A stretch of DNA of 41,982 nucleotides, from NCBI RefSeq assembly GCF_009765875.1, contig NZ_LMUP01000006.1:323407-365388 (forward strand). Direction: 5' to 3'. This stretch comes from Pedobacter sp. L105. Its GTDB lineage: Bacteria; Bacteroidota; Bacteroidia; Sphingobacteriales; Sphingobacteriaceae. Positions 31,939 through 40,170 of the stretch are shown in pieces. Within the stretch, counting starts at the first letter, position 1; the number at the start of each line of letters is the position of its first letter. The translations under genes were made by a program, and so were the position numbers. The notes under the pieces were generated by a model that did no database searches, was not told the origin of the DNA, and worked only from the letters and a program-made list of their open reading frames with translations.

Positions 31939-33184
31939 GAAATTCGGGTTGTAGTTGACGGAATAATTTATTTAATCTGTAGCAGATCTCTTCTATGTCA
32001 TCCTGCGTAGCAGTCAACGTAGGACGTACTTTGAGTACATTGCCGAATCCATATCTGGACCCCCTTAATATCATTTTATGATCTTGCAGGGCCAGTTCAA
32101 TCAGGCGGTTGGTCATATCTGTATCAGGCAAACCATCTTTATCTACAATTTCCAGCCCCCACATATAACCTATACCTCTTACATCTCCAATGATATAGCC
32201 GTAGTCTTCTTTGAGCTGATGCAGTAGTTTGCCCAAAATCTTCCCGTTTTCCCGAACATTCTGCAGAAAACCTTCCCTTGAAACGATCTCCATAGTTTTT
32301 TTCGAAGCAGCGAGTGATAATAAATTGCCTCCAGAGGTATATGAATGTTCAAATTTCTCCAACACAGCAAATTGCGAGCGAAAAAGTATGGCTGCGGCGG
32401 GAATACCAATGCCGCCCAATCCTTTTGCCAGTGTGATGATGTCTGGTTGTATGTCGTAATGTTCACTCGCAAACATGTAACCTGTTCTGCCGATGCCAGT
32501 TTGTACTTCATCAGCAATCAGCACAATTTCCAGTTCCTCACAAATCTTCTTAATCCGTTCAAAATATCCCTCTGGTGGAATGATATTCCCCCCATTTCCG
32601 AGCACAGGTTCAATGATCATGCAGGATACATTGTCAGAACTTCCATATTTTGCATAGTCGTAAATAGCTTCCGCACATAAAAACCCACAGGCAGGGGCTC
32701 CCTTTGCACCATAAGGGCAACGATAGCAATAAGGTGCAGGAACTACACCATTCTGGATGGTAATGGTGTGTGGAAAAGACTTTCGGCGAAATGCATTTCC
32801 TGAAATGGCTGTGGTGAAAAGGGTTTGGCCATGGTGCGACAAAGCGAGGCTTACCACTTCGCTTTTTCCATTGTACTTGTTGGCGATCTTTATGGCGCCT
32901 TCATTGGCTGTGGAGCCAATGATATCCCGCATCCATCCATCTGTAATGTATTCCGGGGCCTGTTCCAGAATATCATCCAGTACATCCTGTGCAATGTCAC
33001 CTGTGAATGATGACGAAGCGTGAATAAGATCTTCAACTTGTTTCTTAAGGACTTCCACCAGTTCCGGGTGACTGTAGCCCAGAGAGATATTAAAGGTACC
33101 TGACACCGCATCGATATATTCTTCCTGCTGATCTGTGTAGAGGTGAATACCGCGTCCTTTTACAAAATTAATGTTGTCTGACAT
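31916..33184 (-). CDS. Class III PLP-dependent aminotransferase
   Basis: 422 residues, fold type I. PLP lysine K254 in TLAKGLGGIGIPA; D225 in IADEVQTGIGRTG contacts the pyridine nitrogen; STANEGAIKIA (91-101) binds phosphate; SHHGQT (116-121) stacks on PLP. It contains the unusual PAPYCYRCPYG and further cysteines (C153, C156, C166, C170) found in ethanolamine-phosphate phospho-lyase-like and some aminosugar aminotransferases. So it might be a transaminase or a PLP lyase acting on an amino alcohol phosphate. First gene of the four-gene operon; a dyad in its promoter suggests regulation. Confidence 0.9.
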   Translation of the reverse strand: MSDNINFVKGRGIHLYTDQQEEYIDAVSGTFNISLGYSHPELVEVLKKQVEDLIHASSSFTGDIAQDVLDDILEQAPEYITDGWMRDIIGSTANEGAIKIANKYNGKSEVVSLALSHHGQTLFTTAISGNAFRRKSFPHTITIQNGVVPAPYCYRCPYGAKGAPACGFLCAEAIYDYAKYGSSDNVSCMIIEPVLGNGGNIIPPEGYFERIKKICEELEIVLIADEVQTGIGRTGYMFASEHYDIQPDIITLAKGLGGIGIPAAAILFRSQFAVLEKFEHSYTSGGNLLSLAASKKTMEIVSREGFLQNVRENGKILGKLLHQLKEDYGYIIGDVRGIGYMWGLEIVDKDGLPDTDMTNRLIELALQDHKMILRGSRYGFGNVLKVRPTLTATQDDIEEICYRLNKLFRQLQPEFHESNRIS

Positions 33185-33458
33185 AATTAATACTTTTGCT
33201 CGTTTATATTTAGTTTTTTAATCAAAAAATATTTTACAATTCGTATTTATTGTAAATATTTTAATTTTAATGATCTTTGAAACTGAATTTATTAGTATTA
33301 ATGAGCTAATTAAATAATTTTATATCAATGGGTAGTTCATTTATATGAAATCGATTGTTTAAATATGTTACCACTTGTTAATTTTTAGTAAAAAAATAAA
33401 TATTTTTATTATAAAAATTGTTAAAATATTCTTTTACAGTGCTTTGAGGTCAGGGCAT
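33185..33458. promoter_or_regulatory. AT-rich promoter region of the aminotransferase operon
   Basis: No gene. A long imperfect inverted repeat (33226-33240 with 33249-33262, arms ending ACAAT/ATTGT, one bulge, 8-nt loop) lies about 40 bp upstream of the aminotransferase ATG and could be an operator. The rest is very AT-rich with no other structure I can support. Confidence 0.4.
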
Positions 33459-33479
33459 AAAAAAAGGGCAAATTGCCCT
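33459..33479 (-). terminator. Terminator of the DUF1349 gene
   Basis: On the minus strand AGGGCAA pairs with TTGCCCT (33465-33479) over a one-base centre, followed by seven U (33459-33465). It ends the transcript of the gene at 33521-34162. Confidence 0.75.
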
Positions 33480-33520
33480 GTTAAAATGGAATAGCTATAA
33501 TAGATGCTGAAGATTAAAAT

Positions 33521-34162
33521 TTATTTTACAGCCTCTACTTTAAAGTCTTCAAAAGTTACGGGAAAGCTTTGTTTGCCTGGGGCAGCAGCTACCACTCCAA
33601 TTTGTACTTTAACTCCGGGAGGGAAATAAGCGAGTCTCAGCATATCGTAATTCTTTTGATCAAAGGAATATTTGATTTCTACGTAATCTCCTTTTCTGAG
33701 TAGTTTTAACCAAACAGATGGCGGGCTATCATGACGTGGGACTACAGACCAGTCTGATACTTCCCTGGTTACCACAGCACTTACGTTCTGAACGCCATTT
33801 ACATATTCAATACCGCTCTTGATCCAGTTTTTCTCATCTATCCTGATCATCAAGCCGGCCTGGTGAAAAAGTTCTTTGTAATTACCTGTAATTTTTACAC
33901 TGGCTTCAAAATTACCTTCCATTTCCTGGTAATAAAATGGACCATTATCACGCTTGAAACCGTAATGGGTTACCTGCCAGTAATCTGTGTTCGGATCAAC
34001 AGTGAAAGTTAGTTTGCCAGCATTTCCTTCCCATTTTATGGGTTGGTTAAACCATTTCATTGCTGGCTGCTGGTTCTGGGCAAAGCTGCCCGTTGCCGAA
34101 AATAAAAGAATAATCATGCTCATTTTACAGATTTTGTAAATAATTCTTGTTTCTGTTTTCAT
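33521..34162 (-). CDS. Exported DUF1349 domain protein
   Basis: 213 residues with a signal peptide; the start may be the first ATG or the Met at residue 14 (MSMIILLFSATGSFAQ). The rest is one DUF1349 domain of concanavalin-like beta-sandwich fold: WFNQPIKWEGNAGKLTFTVD, TDYWQVTHYGFKRDNGPFYY, HQAGLMIRIDEKNWIKSGIE and SVWLKLLRKGDYVEIKYSFD are typical. The fold often binds carbohydrate, but activity is not known. Monocistronic, with its own terminator. Confidence 0.9.
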   Translation of the reverse strand: MKTETRIIYKICKMSMIILLFSATGSFAQNQQPAMKWFNQPIKWEGNAGKLTFTVDPNTDYWQVTHYGFKRDNGPFYYQEMEGNFEASVKITGNYKELFHQAGLMIRIDEKNWIKSGIEYVNGVQNVSAVVTREVSDWSVVPRHDSPPSVWLKLLRKGDYVEIKYSFDQKNYDMLRLAYFPPGVKVQIGVVAAAPGKQSFPVTFEDFKVEAVK

Positions 34163-34461
34163 ACTGATTTATAAAAATTTAAAGGCTTAAGTTAATGTTT
34201 CTAAAAGAATTAATCTATCTTTTATTTTATATTTTTTACATTTTTGTGTAAAAAGCCTCTATTTTGGCTTTTAAAAGCCATTGTTTTCATGCTTTCTGAT
34301 GGTTTGATGATCCTTTTATCCCTGATCTGGCTATATAGAATTTACAGGTGTTTATATTAAATACCATCAAAAATTCTCATCTTACTTTTTTTATAGGTTA
34401 AAAGCCTGTTAACAATTATATAAAGGCATACATCATTTTTTTATTTACATCACTATTGATA
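34163..34461. promoter_or_regulatory. Divergent regulatory region with AAAAGCC/GGCTTTT sites
   Basis: AT-rich, no gene. It contains a perfect 16-bp palindrome TGGCTTTTAAAAGCCA (34265-34280), another AAAAGCC at 34251-34257 and one at 34400-34406, and an 8-bp inverted repeat TTTTTACA/TGTAAAAA (34233-34240 with 34247-34254). The repeated half-sites could bind a regulator of the DUF1349 and MarC genes. Confidence 0.4.
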
Positions 34462-35136
34462 ATGTTTACATTCTATCATTCATTTGTCCACCTGCTTTTT
34501 ATAGGTATTATCGCTTTATTCCCGGTTGTAAACCCAATTGGCTCTGCATTTATTATCAGTCCTTATCTAACAAATCTAAATTCGGCCGAAAAAAGAATGG
34601 CTGTAAACAGAATTACATTGTATGCTTTCTCAATTTGTACAGTTTCTTTATTTGCCGGACAGTGGATATTGGAGCTGTTTGGTATTTCTATTCCGGTGAT
34701 CCAACTGGCCGGAGGGATCATGATCTGTAAAATGGGATGGGACAACCTGTCTTCAGATAAAAAAGAAGGTACCGCTAAAGCGGGTGATGGGGCAGCAGCT
34801 AAGCTATCCGGTTATAGTGATATAGAAGATAAATTATTTTATCCTATCACTTTCCCGGTAACTACAGGTGCAGGTACTATCTCTGTATTATTCACCTTAA
34901 GCGCACACAGTGCTTCCACTAACCGGACAGATTATCTCATCAATACCGGGGCTATATTTTTATCTGTCATTGTGATGTGCATATTGATTTATATATTTTA
35001 TCTAAACACAAAAAAGATAATAAATTATATGGGGTCTAATGCAGAAATGATGTTCAATCGGATCTCCGCATTCCTGATATTTTGTGTGGGTCTTCAAATT
35101 GCTATCACAGGGATTAGAAGTTTGTTCAAAATGTAA
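34462..35136 (+). CDS. MarC family integral membrane protein
   Basis: 224 residues from the ATG at 34462 (a TTG two codons earlier is possible). Six hydrophobic helices; the N-terminal FPVVNPIGSAFIISPYLT and the IQLAGGIMICKMGW and FPVTTGAGTISVLFTLS strings are the MarC/UPF0056 signatures. MarC was named from the mar locus, but a role in multidrug resistance has not held up; function is unknown. Located in the inner membrane. It stands alone between divergent DUF1349 and the flavoprotein gene. Confidence 0.92.
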   Translation: MFTFYHSFVHLLFIGIIALFPVVNPIGSAFIISPYLTNLNSAEKRMAVNRITLYAFSICTVSLFAGQWILELFGISIPVIQLAGGIMICKMGWDNLSSDKKEGTAKAGDGAAAKLSGYSDIEDKLFYPITFPVTTGAGTISVLFTLSAHSASTNRTDYLINTGAIFLSVIVMCILIYIFYLNTKKIINYMGSNAEMMFNRISAFLIFCVGLQIAITGIRSLFKM

Positions 35137-35186
35137 CCGGATACTACGATCAGCACGCTCTCTTTTTATCATTTTTAAGCAACACT

Positions 35187-35201
35187 CTCAATGTCATTGA
35201 G
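35187..35201. repeat. 15-bp dyad upstream of the flavoprotein gene
   Basis: CTCAATG-T-CATTGAG is a perfect dyad centred at 35194, about 50 bp upstream of the -7 box. It is the right size and position for a dimeric regulator. No T-run follows, so it is not an obvious marC terminator. Confidence 0.5.
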
Positions 35202-35243
35202 CGGTGGGCTTTTCAAAAGATAAGATCATTCCTGCGATTTCTG

Positions 35244-35251
35244 TACCTTTG
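35244..35251 (+). promoter_or_regulatory. -7 promoter element of the flavoprotein gene
   Basis: TACCTTTG fits TAnnTTTG exactly, 31 bp before the ATG at 35283. Confidence 0.55.
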
Positions 35252-35282
35252 CCCCGATTCAGGATAAAAACCTGACAGAATT

Positions 35283-36824
35283 ATGCAAAAAGAAATAGAA
35301 ATTACTGTTGCCCCTGAGGACGCTGAGCAGGAAGAACAAATTATCAGTCAGCTTTCTGCTGTTTTAAAAATAGAAAAATCCCATATTCACGGGTATAAAA
35401 TTCTGAAAAGATCCATTGATGCACGCTCCAGGAAAGTGATTTTCAGGATGCAGGTAAAGGTATTTGTAGATGAAACCCCGGTGCCTGAAGTATTTAGTCT
35501 CGATTATCCGAACGTAAGCGACAAAAAGCGGGTGATCATTGTAGGTGCTGGTCCTGCGGGACTTTTTGCTGCATTGCAATGCATCGAGAATGGGATGAAG
35601 CCTGTTGTGCTGGAACGTGGAAAAGATGTAAAACAGCGCAGAAGAGACCTCGCATTGATTAATAAAGAAGGGATTGTGAATACAGAATCCAATTATTGTT
35701 ACGGAGAAGGTGGTGCGGGAACTTACTCTGACGGAAAGTTATATACCCGTTCCAATAAACGCGGTGATATCAACAAGGTGCTCCAGATTTTTGTACAGCA
35801 CGGCGCAGCAGAAGATATATTGATCGATGCCCGCCCCCATATCGGAACCAACAAACTGCCTCATATTATTACAGCCATCAGGGAAACTATATTAAATGCT
35901 GGGGGAGAAGTTCACTTCGATCAGAAAGTCACAGATTTTATCATTGAGTTTGGAAAAATAAAAGGGGTGGTGATTAATAATGAGCATACCCTGACAGCAG
36001 ATGCTGTTATATTAGCTACAGGACATTCCGCAAGAGATATTTATACTTTATTACATACAAAGGGCATTCTGGTAGAGGCTAAACCTTTCGCCTTAGGCGT
36101 AAGAATTGAACATCCGCAATCGATTATTGATGCAGCACAATACCACTGTCCGGTAAGGAGTGAATTTTTACCTCCTGCCTATTACAGCCTGGTGGAACAG
36201 GTAGGGAGCAGGGGGGTGTTTTCCTTTTGCATGTGTCCCGGTGGAATTATAGCCCCCTGTGCCACCCATGAAAATGAAATTGTGGTCAATGGCTGGTCGC
36301 CTTCAAAGAGAAATAATCCCTTCGCCAATTCGGGAACAGTAGTTCAGGTTACCCTCGAAGATGTTCCGGGAGATGACCCGCTGCGGATGATGAACTTCCA
36401 GACGGAAATTGAAAGAACAGCTTTTGCTTTGGGCGGAGGCAATTTAGTTGCCCCTGGTCAGCGAATGGTAGACTTTGTGGAAAGCAGGATCTCCGCAGAT
36501 CTGCCAAAAAATTCATACCTGCCGGGCACAAGAAGTGTGATGCTCAAAGAGACGCTTCCTGATTTTATCGCTTCCAGTTTAAAGAATGCGTTACCGCTTT
36601 TCGGAAAAAAAATGAAAGGTTATTATACCAATGAAGCGATATTGGTAGGTGTAGAAAGCAGAAGCTCTTCACCTGTGCGTATCCCCCGCGACCGGGAAAC
36701 ATTTCAGCACCCTGAAGTGGTGGGATTATATCCTTGTGCTGAGGGCGCTGGTTATGCCGGAGGAATTGTATCGGCTGCAATAGATGGCGTTAACTGTGCA
36801 AATGCTGTCCTGAAGTTTAATTAA
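35283..36824 (+). CDS. FAD-dependent oxidoreductase (COG2509-like)
   Basis: 513 residues. An N-terminal domain of about 80 residues (EITVAPEDAEQEEQI, HIHGYKILKRSIDARSRKVI) precedes the FAD dinucleotide motif VIIVGAGPAGLFAALQC (84-100). Conserved strings: CYGEGGAGTYSDGKLYTRS, LATGHSARDIY, and a CMCPGG loop within FSFCMCPGGIIAP. The C-terminal VGLYPCAEGAGYAGGIVSA is a second FAD contact. The family is widespread and essentially uncharacterised; the CMCPGG cysteines may take part in catalysis or disulfide chemistry. Monocistronic with its own promoter. Confidence 0.9.
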   Translation: MQKEIEITVAPEDAEQEEQIISQLSAVLKIEKSHIHGYKILKRSIDARSRKVIFRMQVKVFVDETPVPEVFSLDYPNVSDKKRVIIVGAGPAGLFAALQCIENGMKPVVLERGKDVKQRRRDLALINKEGIVNTESNYCYGEGGAGTYSDGKLYTRSNKRGDINKVLQIFVQHGAAEDILIDARPHIGTNKLPHIITAIRETILNAGGEVHFDQKVTDFIIEFGKIKGVVINNEHTLTADAVILATGHSARDIYTLLHTKGILVEAKPFALGVRIEHPQSIIDAAQYHCPVRSEFLPPAYYSLVEQVGSRGVFSFCMCPGGIIAPCATHENEIVVNGWSPSKRNNPFANSGTVVQVTLEDVPGDDPLRMMNFQTEIERTAFALGGGNLVAPGQRMVDFVESRISADLPKNSYLPGTRSVMLKETLPDFIASSLKNALPLFGKKMKGYYTNEAILVGVESRSSSPVRIPRDRETFQHPEVVGLYPCAEGAGYAGGIVSAAIDGVNCANAVLKFN

Positions 36825-36917
36825 ACATTTTATTGGACGAAACTGTTGTTGGATTATTACGGTCATCATAACAGCTCACAGCTCATACTGCTGAATTACT
36901 GAATAAACAATGAAACC

Positions 36918-36962
36918 TGCATGAGCTTACAGCTCTCAAAAAGAAACGCATAAGCTCATGCA
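36918..36962. repeat. 12-bp inverted repeat upstream of the CoA-binding gene
   Basis: TGCATGAGCTTA (36918-36929) and TAAGCTCATGCA (36951-36962) are perfectly complementary around a 21-nt spacer. No T-run follows. It could be an mRNA leader hairpin for the gene at 36998 or a protein-binding dyad. Confidence 0.6.
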
Positions 36963-36997
36963 AGCTTCATAACCAATGAAAAAACAAATATATTCTG

Positions 36998-37357
36998 ATG
37001 AAAAACACACTCATTATAGGTGCAACTCCAAATCCTGCAAGATATGCTTATCGTGCAGCAAACCTATTAAAGTCAAAAGGTCATTCAATTATCAATGTAG
37101 GTATTAAAAGTGGCGAAGTTGCCGGCGTAACTATAGAAAAACCGGGAGAAATCCATACTGAAGTGGACACCATTACTTTATATATTGGTCCGCATCTGCA
37201 ATCCGAATATGTTGATTATATTCTTCAAACCAATCCTAAACGTGTAATTTTTAACCCGGGAACAGAAAATGACGAACTCGAAAAGCTGCTTAGAAAAAAC
37301 AATATAGAACCTGTTGAGGCCTGTACATTGGTTTTATTAGCTACAGGACAATACTAA
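36998..37357 (+). CDS. CoA-binding (Rossmann) protein
   Basis: 119 residues making up one CoA_binding domain, like YccU: IIGATPNPARYAYRAANLL (5-23) with the nucleotide loop, HSIINVGIKSGEV, LYIGPHLQSEYVDYILQ and VIFNPGTENDELEKLL. Such stand-alone domains resemble the N-terminus of succinyl-CoA synthetase alpha and bind CoA or acyl-CoA; the cellular role is unknown. It overlaps the convergent DUF4350 gene by 4 bp. Confidence 0.9.
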   Translation: MKNTLIIGATPNPARYAYRAANLLKSKGHSIINVGIKSGEVAGVTIEKPGEIHTEVDTITLYIGPHLQSEYVDYILQTNPKRVIFNPGTENDELEKLLRKNNIEPVEACTLVLLATGQY

Positions 37358-38142
37358 GGGATTTGTTTTTTCAGCCATAAGGCGAGATCAGCTGCCGCTT
37401 TATCATTTTCAAAACCGGTTGTTAATCTTCCATTTACATATTCGTTATACAGCCAGGGATCTCCTACGGCAAATACAGTACCTTTACCATATCGCGTTTT
37501 GCAGGCGATCACAGCTCCGTTCGCAGATTTCAGGACAGCTTTTGCCTCCCCTGTAAGTTGAATACTGCATACATCTTTCAGAAATACCTTTGTAGCGGTT
37601 TTAAAAATTCCCATATCTGTAATGATAGCAGTACCATCATTAAAATGGGCATCGTCTATGACATGATTTTGAAGATCGTTATTAAAGTGAAGTCCGAATT
37701 TTCCTGCCAGGATGTTCAAATGCGGAAGTTCTACATTGGCGCTGTCGTTAGCCATCATAACCAATATGCCTCCGGCTTTAACCCATTTTGAAATGTTGAC
37801 GGCATCTTTTTCAAGAATATAGTTTGGCTGAGGACTTTCTTTGCTGTTATCCGGGTCTACAATGATGTAAATGGATGTTCCCTTTAAATTAACTTCGGTT
37901 GGTGCAGTTTCAAGTGTCCTTAAGGTCATGCCTAATTGTTTAAAACTATTTCCCCAGATAGAAAAGCCTGTATTGGCATGATCTTCCCATAAGTAATGAT
38001 ACCGCTGATCTCCATCTGCGGTATGATGGGATTCATGATTAAAATAGTAATCGAGGGTAACTGTCTGGCCTTGGGCAACACCCGCTATAGCTAAGAGGAG
38101 GATAAGAATGCCAGCAAAACCTGGGTATATGACTTTGTACAT
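37354..38142 (-). CDS. Exported DUF4350-like protein
   Basis: 262 residues from the ATG at 38142, which gives a clean signal peptide (MYKVIYPGFAGILILLLAIA, ending AQGQ). The frame is open 17 codons upstream without signal-like features. The body resembles the DUF4350/GATase-like beta-alpha domain: TVTLDYYFNHESHHTADGDQ, YIIVDPDNSKESPQPNYILE, ISKWVKAGGILVMMANDSAN and RYGKGTVFAVGDPWLYNEYV. In Bacteroidota this domain is often attached to or near rhamnogalacturonyl hydrolases (GH88/GH105). No such enzyme is adjacent, so it is an orphan accessory domain. Probably periplasmic. Confidence 0.75.
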   Translation of the reverse strand: MYKVIYPGFAGILILLLAIAGVAQGQTVTLDYYFNHESHHTADGDQRYHYLWEDHANTGFSIWGNSFKQLGMTLRTLETAPTEVNLKGTSIYIIVDPDNSKESPQPNYILEKDAVNISKWVKAGGILVMMANDSANVELPHLNILAGKFGLHFNNDLQNHVIDDAHFNDGTAIITDMGIFKTATKVFLKDVCSIQLTGEAKAVLKSANGAVIACKTRYGKGTVFAVGDPWLYNEYVNGRLTTGFENDKAAADLALWLKKQIP

Positions 38143-38341
38143 ACTGATAGATTTGGAGTTAATCATTTGATATATTTGGTGATCGCCTTGCATAAAACTA
38201 AGGCTTTAAATAAAAATAAGATTACTAAAACGTTTACAATTTAAACATTTGTTGCTCTCATCTGCGTATTATAATTTAGCTCAAAGCTTTATTGCGCAGG
38301 CAGCATCTTAAAACGGAGAGGTGGTAATGATTCGTGCTCCA

Positions 38342-39424
38342 TTATAGTTTACTGTGATCATAAAGGTAGCGGTGGTAAATTAAACTCCCTATCAGGATCA
38401 GCAGGCTGAATATTAAAAATTGATGCGATAAGATAGAAAACATACTCAGGATGGCAAAAATGAAAAGGAACTTCAGGTAATTTTCCATGTTGTCGTCCAG
38501 TAGGTACAAGATCATAAACATGGTAAGTAAACCGGCTGTGGCAAAGAAAATCCCTGACAATATAAAACCGGCAGAAAAATTTGCGGTGAAGCTGTAAAGG
38601 AGTAATTCTGGTAAAAAAAGCGTAACCAAAGAAAGTAATGTATACAAGGTTTTTTTTGAATTACTGACTGGCAGGCTGTTGGTAAACCTGAGATTTGATT
38701 TTTCAAATCTTAATAGGGCAGCAATAAGCATACTATGTGATAAAATAGCAGCAAGCAAGGCGATCAGATATACCCGTATATCAAGGCCAACATCAGCAAA
38801 CATCCAAAGTATCCCTTTAAACAGCACAAAAGATAAAACCTTACAGATCACAAACATTAGTGTCTGCATTTCTAAAACATAATATATCAGCCATGTCCAG
38901 TATGGTTTTCTTAAACCGATTTTTGGAAACACAATCAATTGCCTGGCGGGATTAAAAGTATAATTAATGCTATAATAGGTATAGGCTGCTAATCCATACA
39001 GGATAATTGTGATGTACAAAGAAATTATTATAGCCGTGTAATAGTAACCATGAAAAATAGCCATGGCGAAGACTATTATGGTATATAATAATACGGGACA
39101 TAATACGATGGCATATAATCCTATCCAGCTTTGCAGCTGATTTTTCTTTGTTGACATCGCGCTGACCTGTACAAAATTATAGGAGGGATGAGCTATTCTC
39201 TGTTTCATAAAGAACAGACTTTTTATCGCGTAAGCCATTATGAGTCCAAAAAAGACGCTTATAGTAAGAGGGGAAGAGCAGATTGCCAGTGTCAGTGTAA
39301 TATGGTAGTTTAGTAGTTGTCCGGGTGGTACAGCACCAAATAATAAATAAAAAATGAAAAGAAGGAATCCAGCATGCTGTGCATAGAATTCCCTTCCAAA
39401 AGTATTTATCCATAATTTTAGCAT
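38342..39424 (-). CDS. ABC transporter membrane protein (unassigned exporter)
   Basis: 360 residues with about 9-10 hydrophobic helices and no signal peptide. I recognise no permease signature beyond the ABC-2-like layout. It overlaps the ATP-binding gene by 7 bp, so the two are translationally coupled and very likely form one transporter, with the permease as its only membrane subunit type (probably a homodimer). Substrate unknown; polyketide, lipid or peptide export are all possible. Confidence 0.8.
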   Translation of the reverse strand: MLKLWINTFGREFYAQHAGFLLFIFYLLFGAVPPGQLLNYHITLTLAICSSPLTISVFFGLIMAYAIKSLFFMKQRIAHPSYNFVQVSAMSTKKNQLQSWIGLYAIVLCPVLLYTIIVFAMAIFHGYYYTAIIISLYITIILYGLAAYTYYSINYTFNPARQLIVFPKIGLRKPYWTWLIYYVLEMQTLMFVICKVLSFVLFKGILWMFADVGLDIRVYLIALLAAILSHSMLIAALLRFEKSNLRFTNSLPVSNSKKTLYTLLSLVTLFLPELLLYSFTANFSAGFILSGIFFATAGLLTMFMILYLLDDNMENYLKFLFIFAILSMFSILSHQFLIFSLLILIGSLIYHRYLYDHSKL

Positions 39425-40050
39425 ACAGCCAGCTGGTGATTGCGGATTTCAAAAATACCATTTAATGGGATTTTATGCTGATCGATTTCCTGATGTGAGG
39501 AGATCAGAAATGTTTTCCCCTGCTGATGAAAGGTTTTTATCAGGTTATATAGTACTTCTGCCGATGCGGTATCTATAGTAATTAATGGTTCATCTAATAT
39601 ATATAGCTGCACTTCTCCAATAAATGCGGCTATCAAGGACAGTTTCTTCAGCATCCCGCTGGAATAACTGCTGATTTTATTTCCCATGAAATCTTCCATT
39701 TTAAATTGCCCGACAAGTTTATCAGCAATTTTATGATCCGCTTTTCTTACTGCAATGTAATAATCTAATAATTCCTGCCCGGTAAGAAAAGGGGGATATT
39801 GAGGTTCTGCTTCTGCATAACTGATCATAGCGCGGTAAGCTACAGGTTGCTGTCGCAGATAGATTTGATCAATAGCTGTTTCGCCCTTGAATGGCGTCTG
39901 ACCTGCAATAGTTTTAAATAAGGTAGTTTTTCCTGTTCCGTTACCGCCTTTAATCCAGTAAATCCCGGTAGAGATTTTCCACTCGGCAAATTCCAGTATG
40001 GTATGGCTACCGTAGGTTTTGGTCAGGTTGGTGAGATGGAGTGCTGCCAT
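39418..40050 (-). CDS. ABC transporter ATP-binding protein
   Basis: 210 residues, one nucleotide-binding domain: Walker A GGNGTGKTT (35-43), Q-loop near QPVAYRAMISYAEAEPQYPP, signature ISSYSSGMLKKLSLIAA (SSGM replacing SGGQ), Walker B LYILDEPL (149-156) and H-loop ISSHQE. The short length and relaxed signature are like the CcmA-type and small Bacteroidota exporters. First gene of the ABC pair, preceding the membrane protein. Confidence 0.93.
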   Translation of the reverse strand: MAALHLTNLTKTYGSHTILEFAEWKISTGIYWIKGGNGTGKTTLFKTIAGQTPFKGETAIDQIYLRQQPVAYRAMISYAEAEPQYPPFLTGQELLDYYIAVRKADHKIADKLVGQFKMEDFMGNKISSYSSGMLKKLSLIAAFIGEVQLYILDEPLITIDTASAEVLYNLIKTFHQQGKTFLISSHQEIDQHKIPLNGIFEIRNHQLAVC

Positions 40051-40170
40051 ATTAAATTATCAGACGTTAAAGCAGACGGAATGTTACAGCTATAGAATCC
40101 CCAAAAGAAGGTAAACGTTCTTGTTCTACCGATAGTCGCTTTTTGGCTATCATTTCAACATATTCAGATC

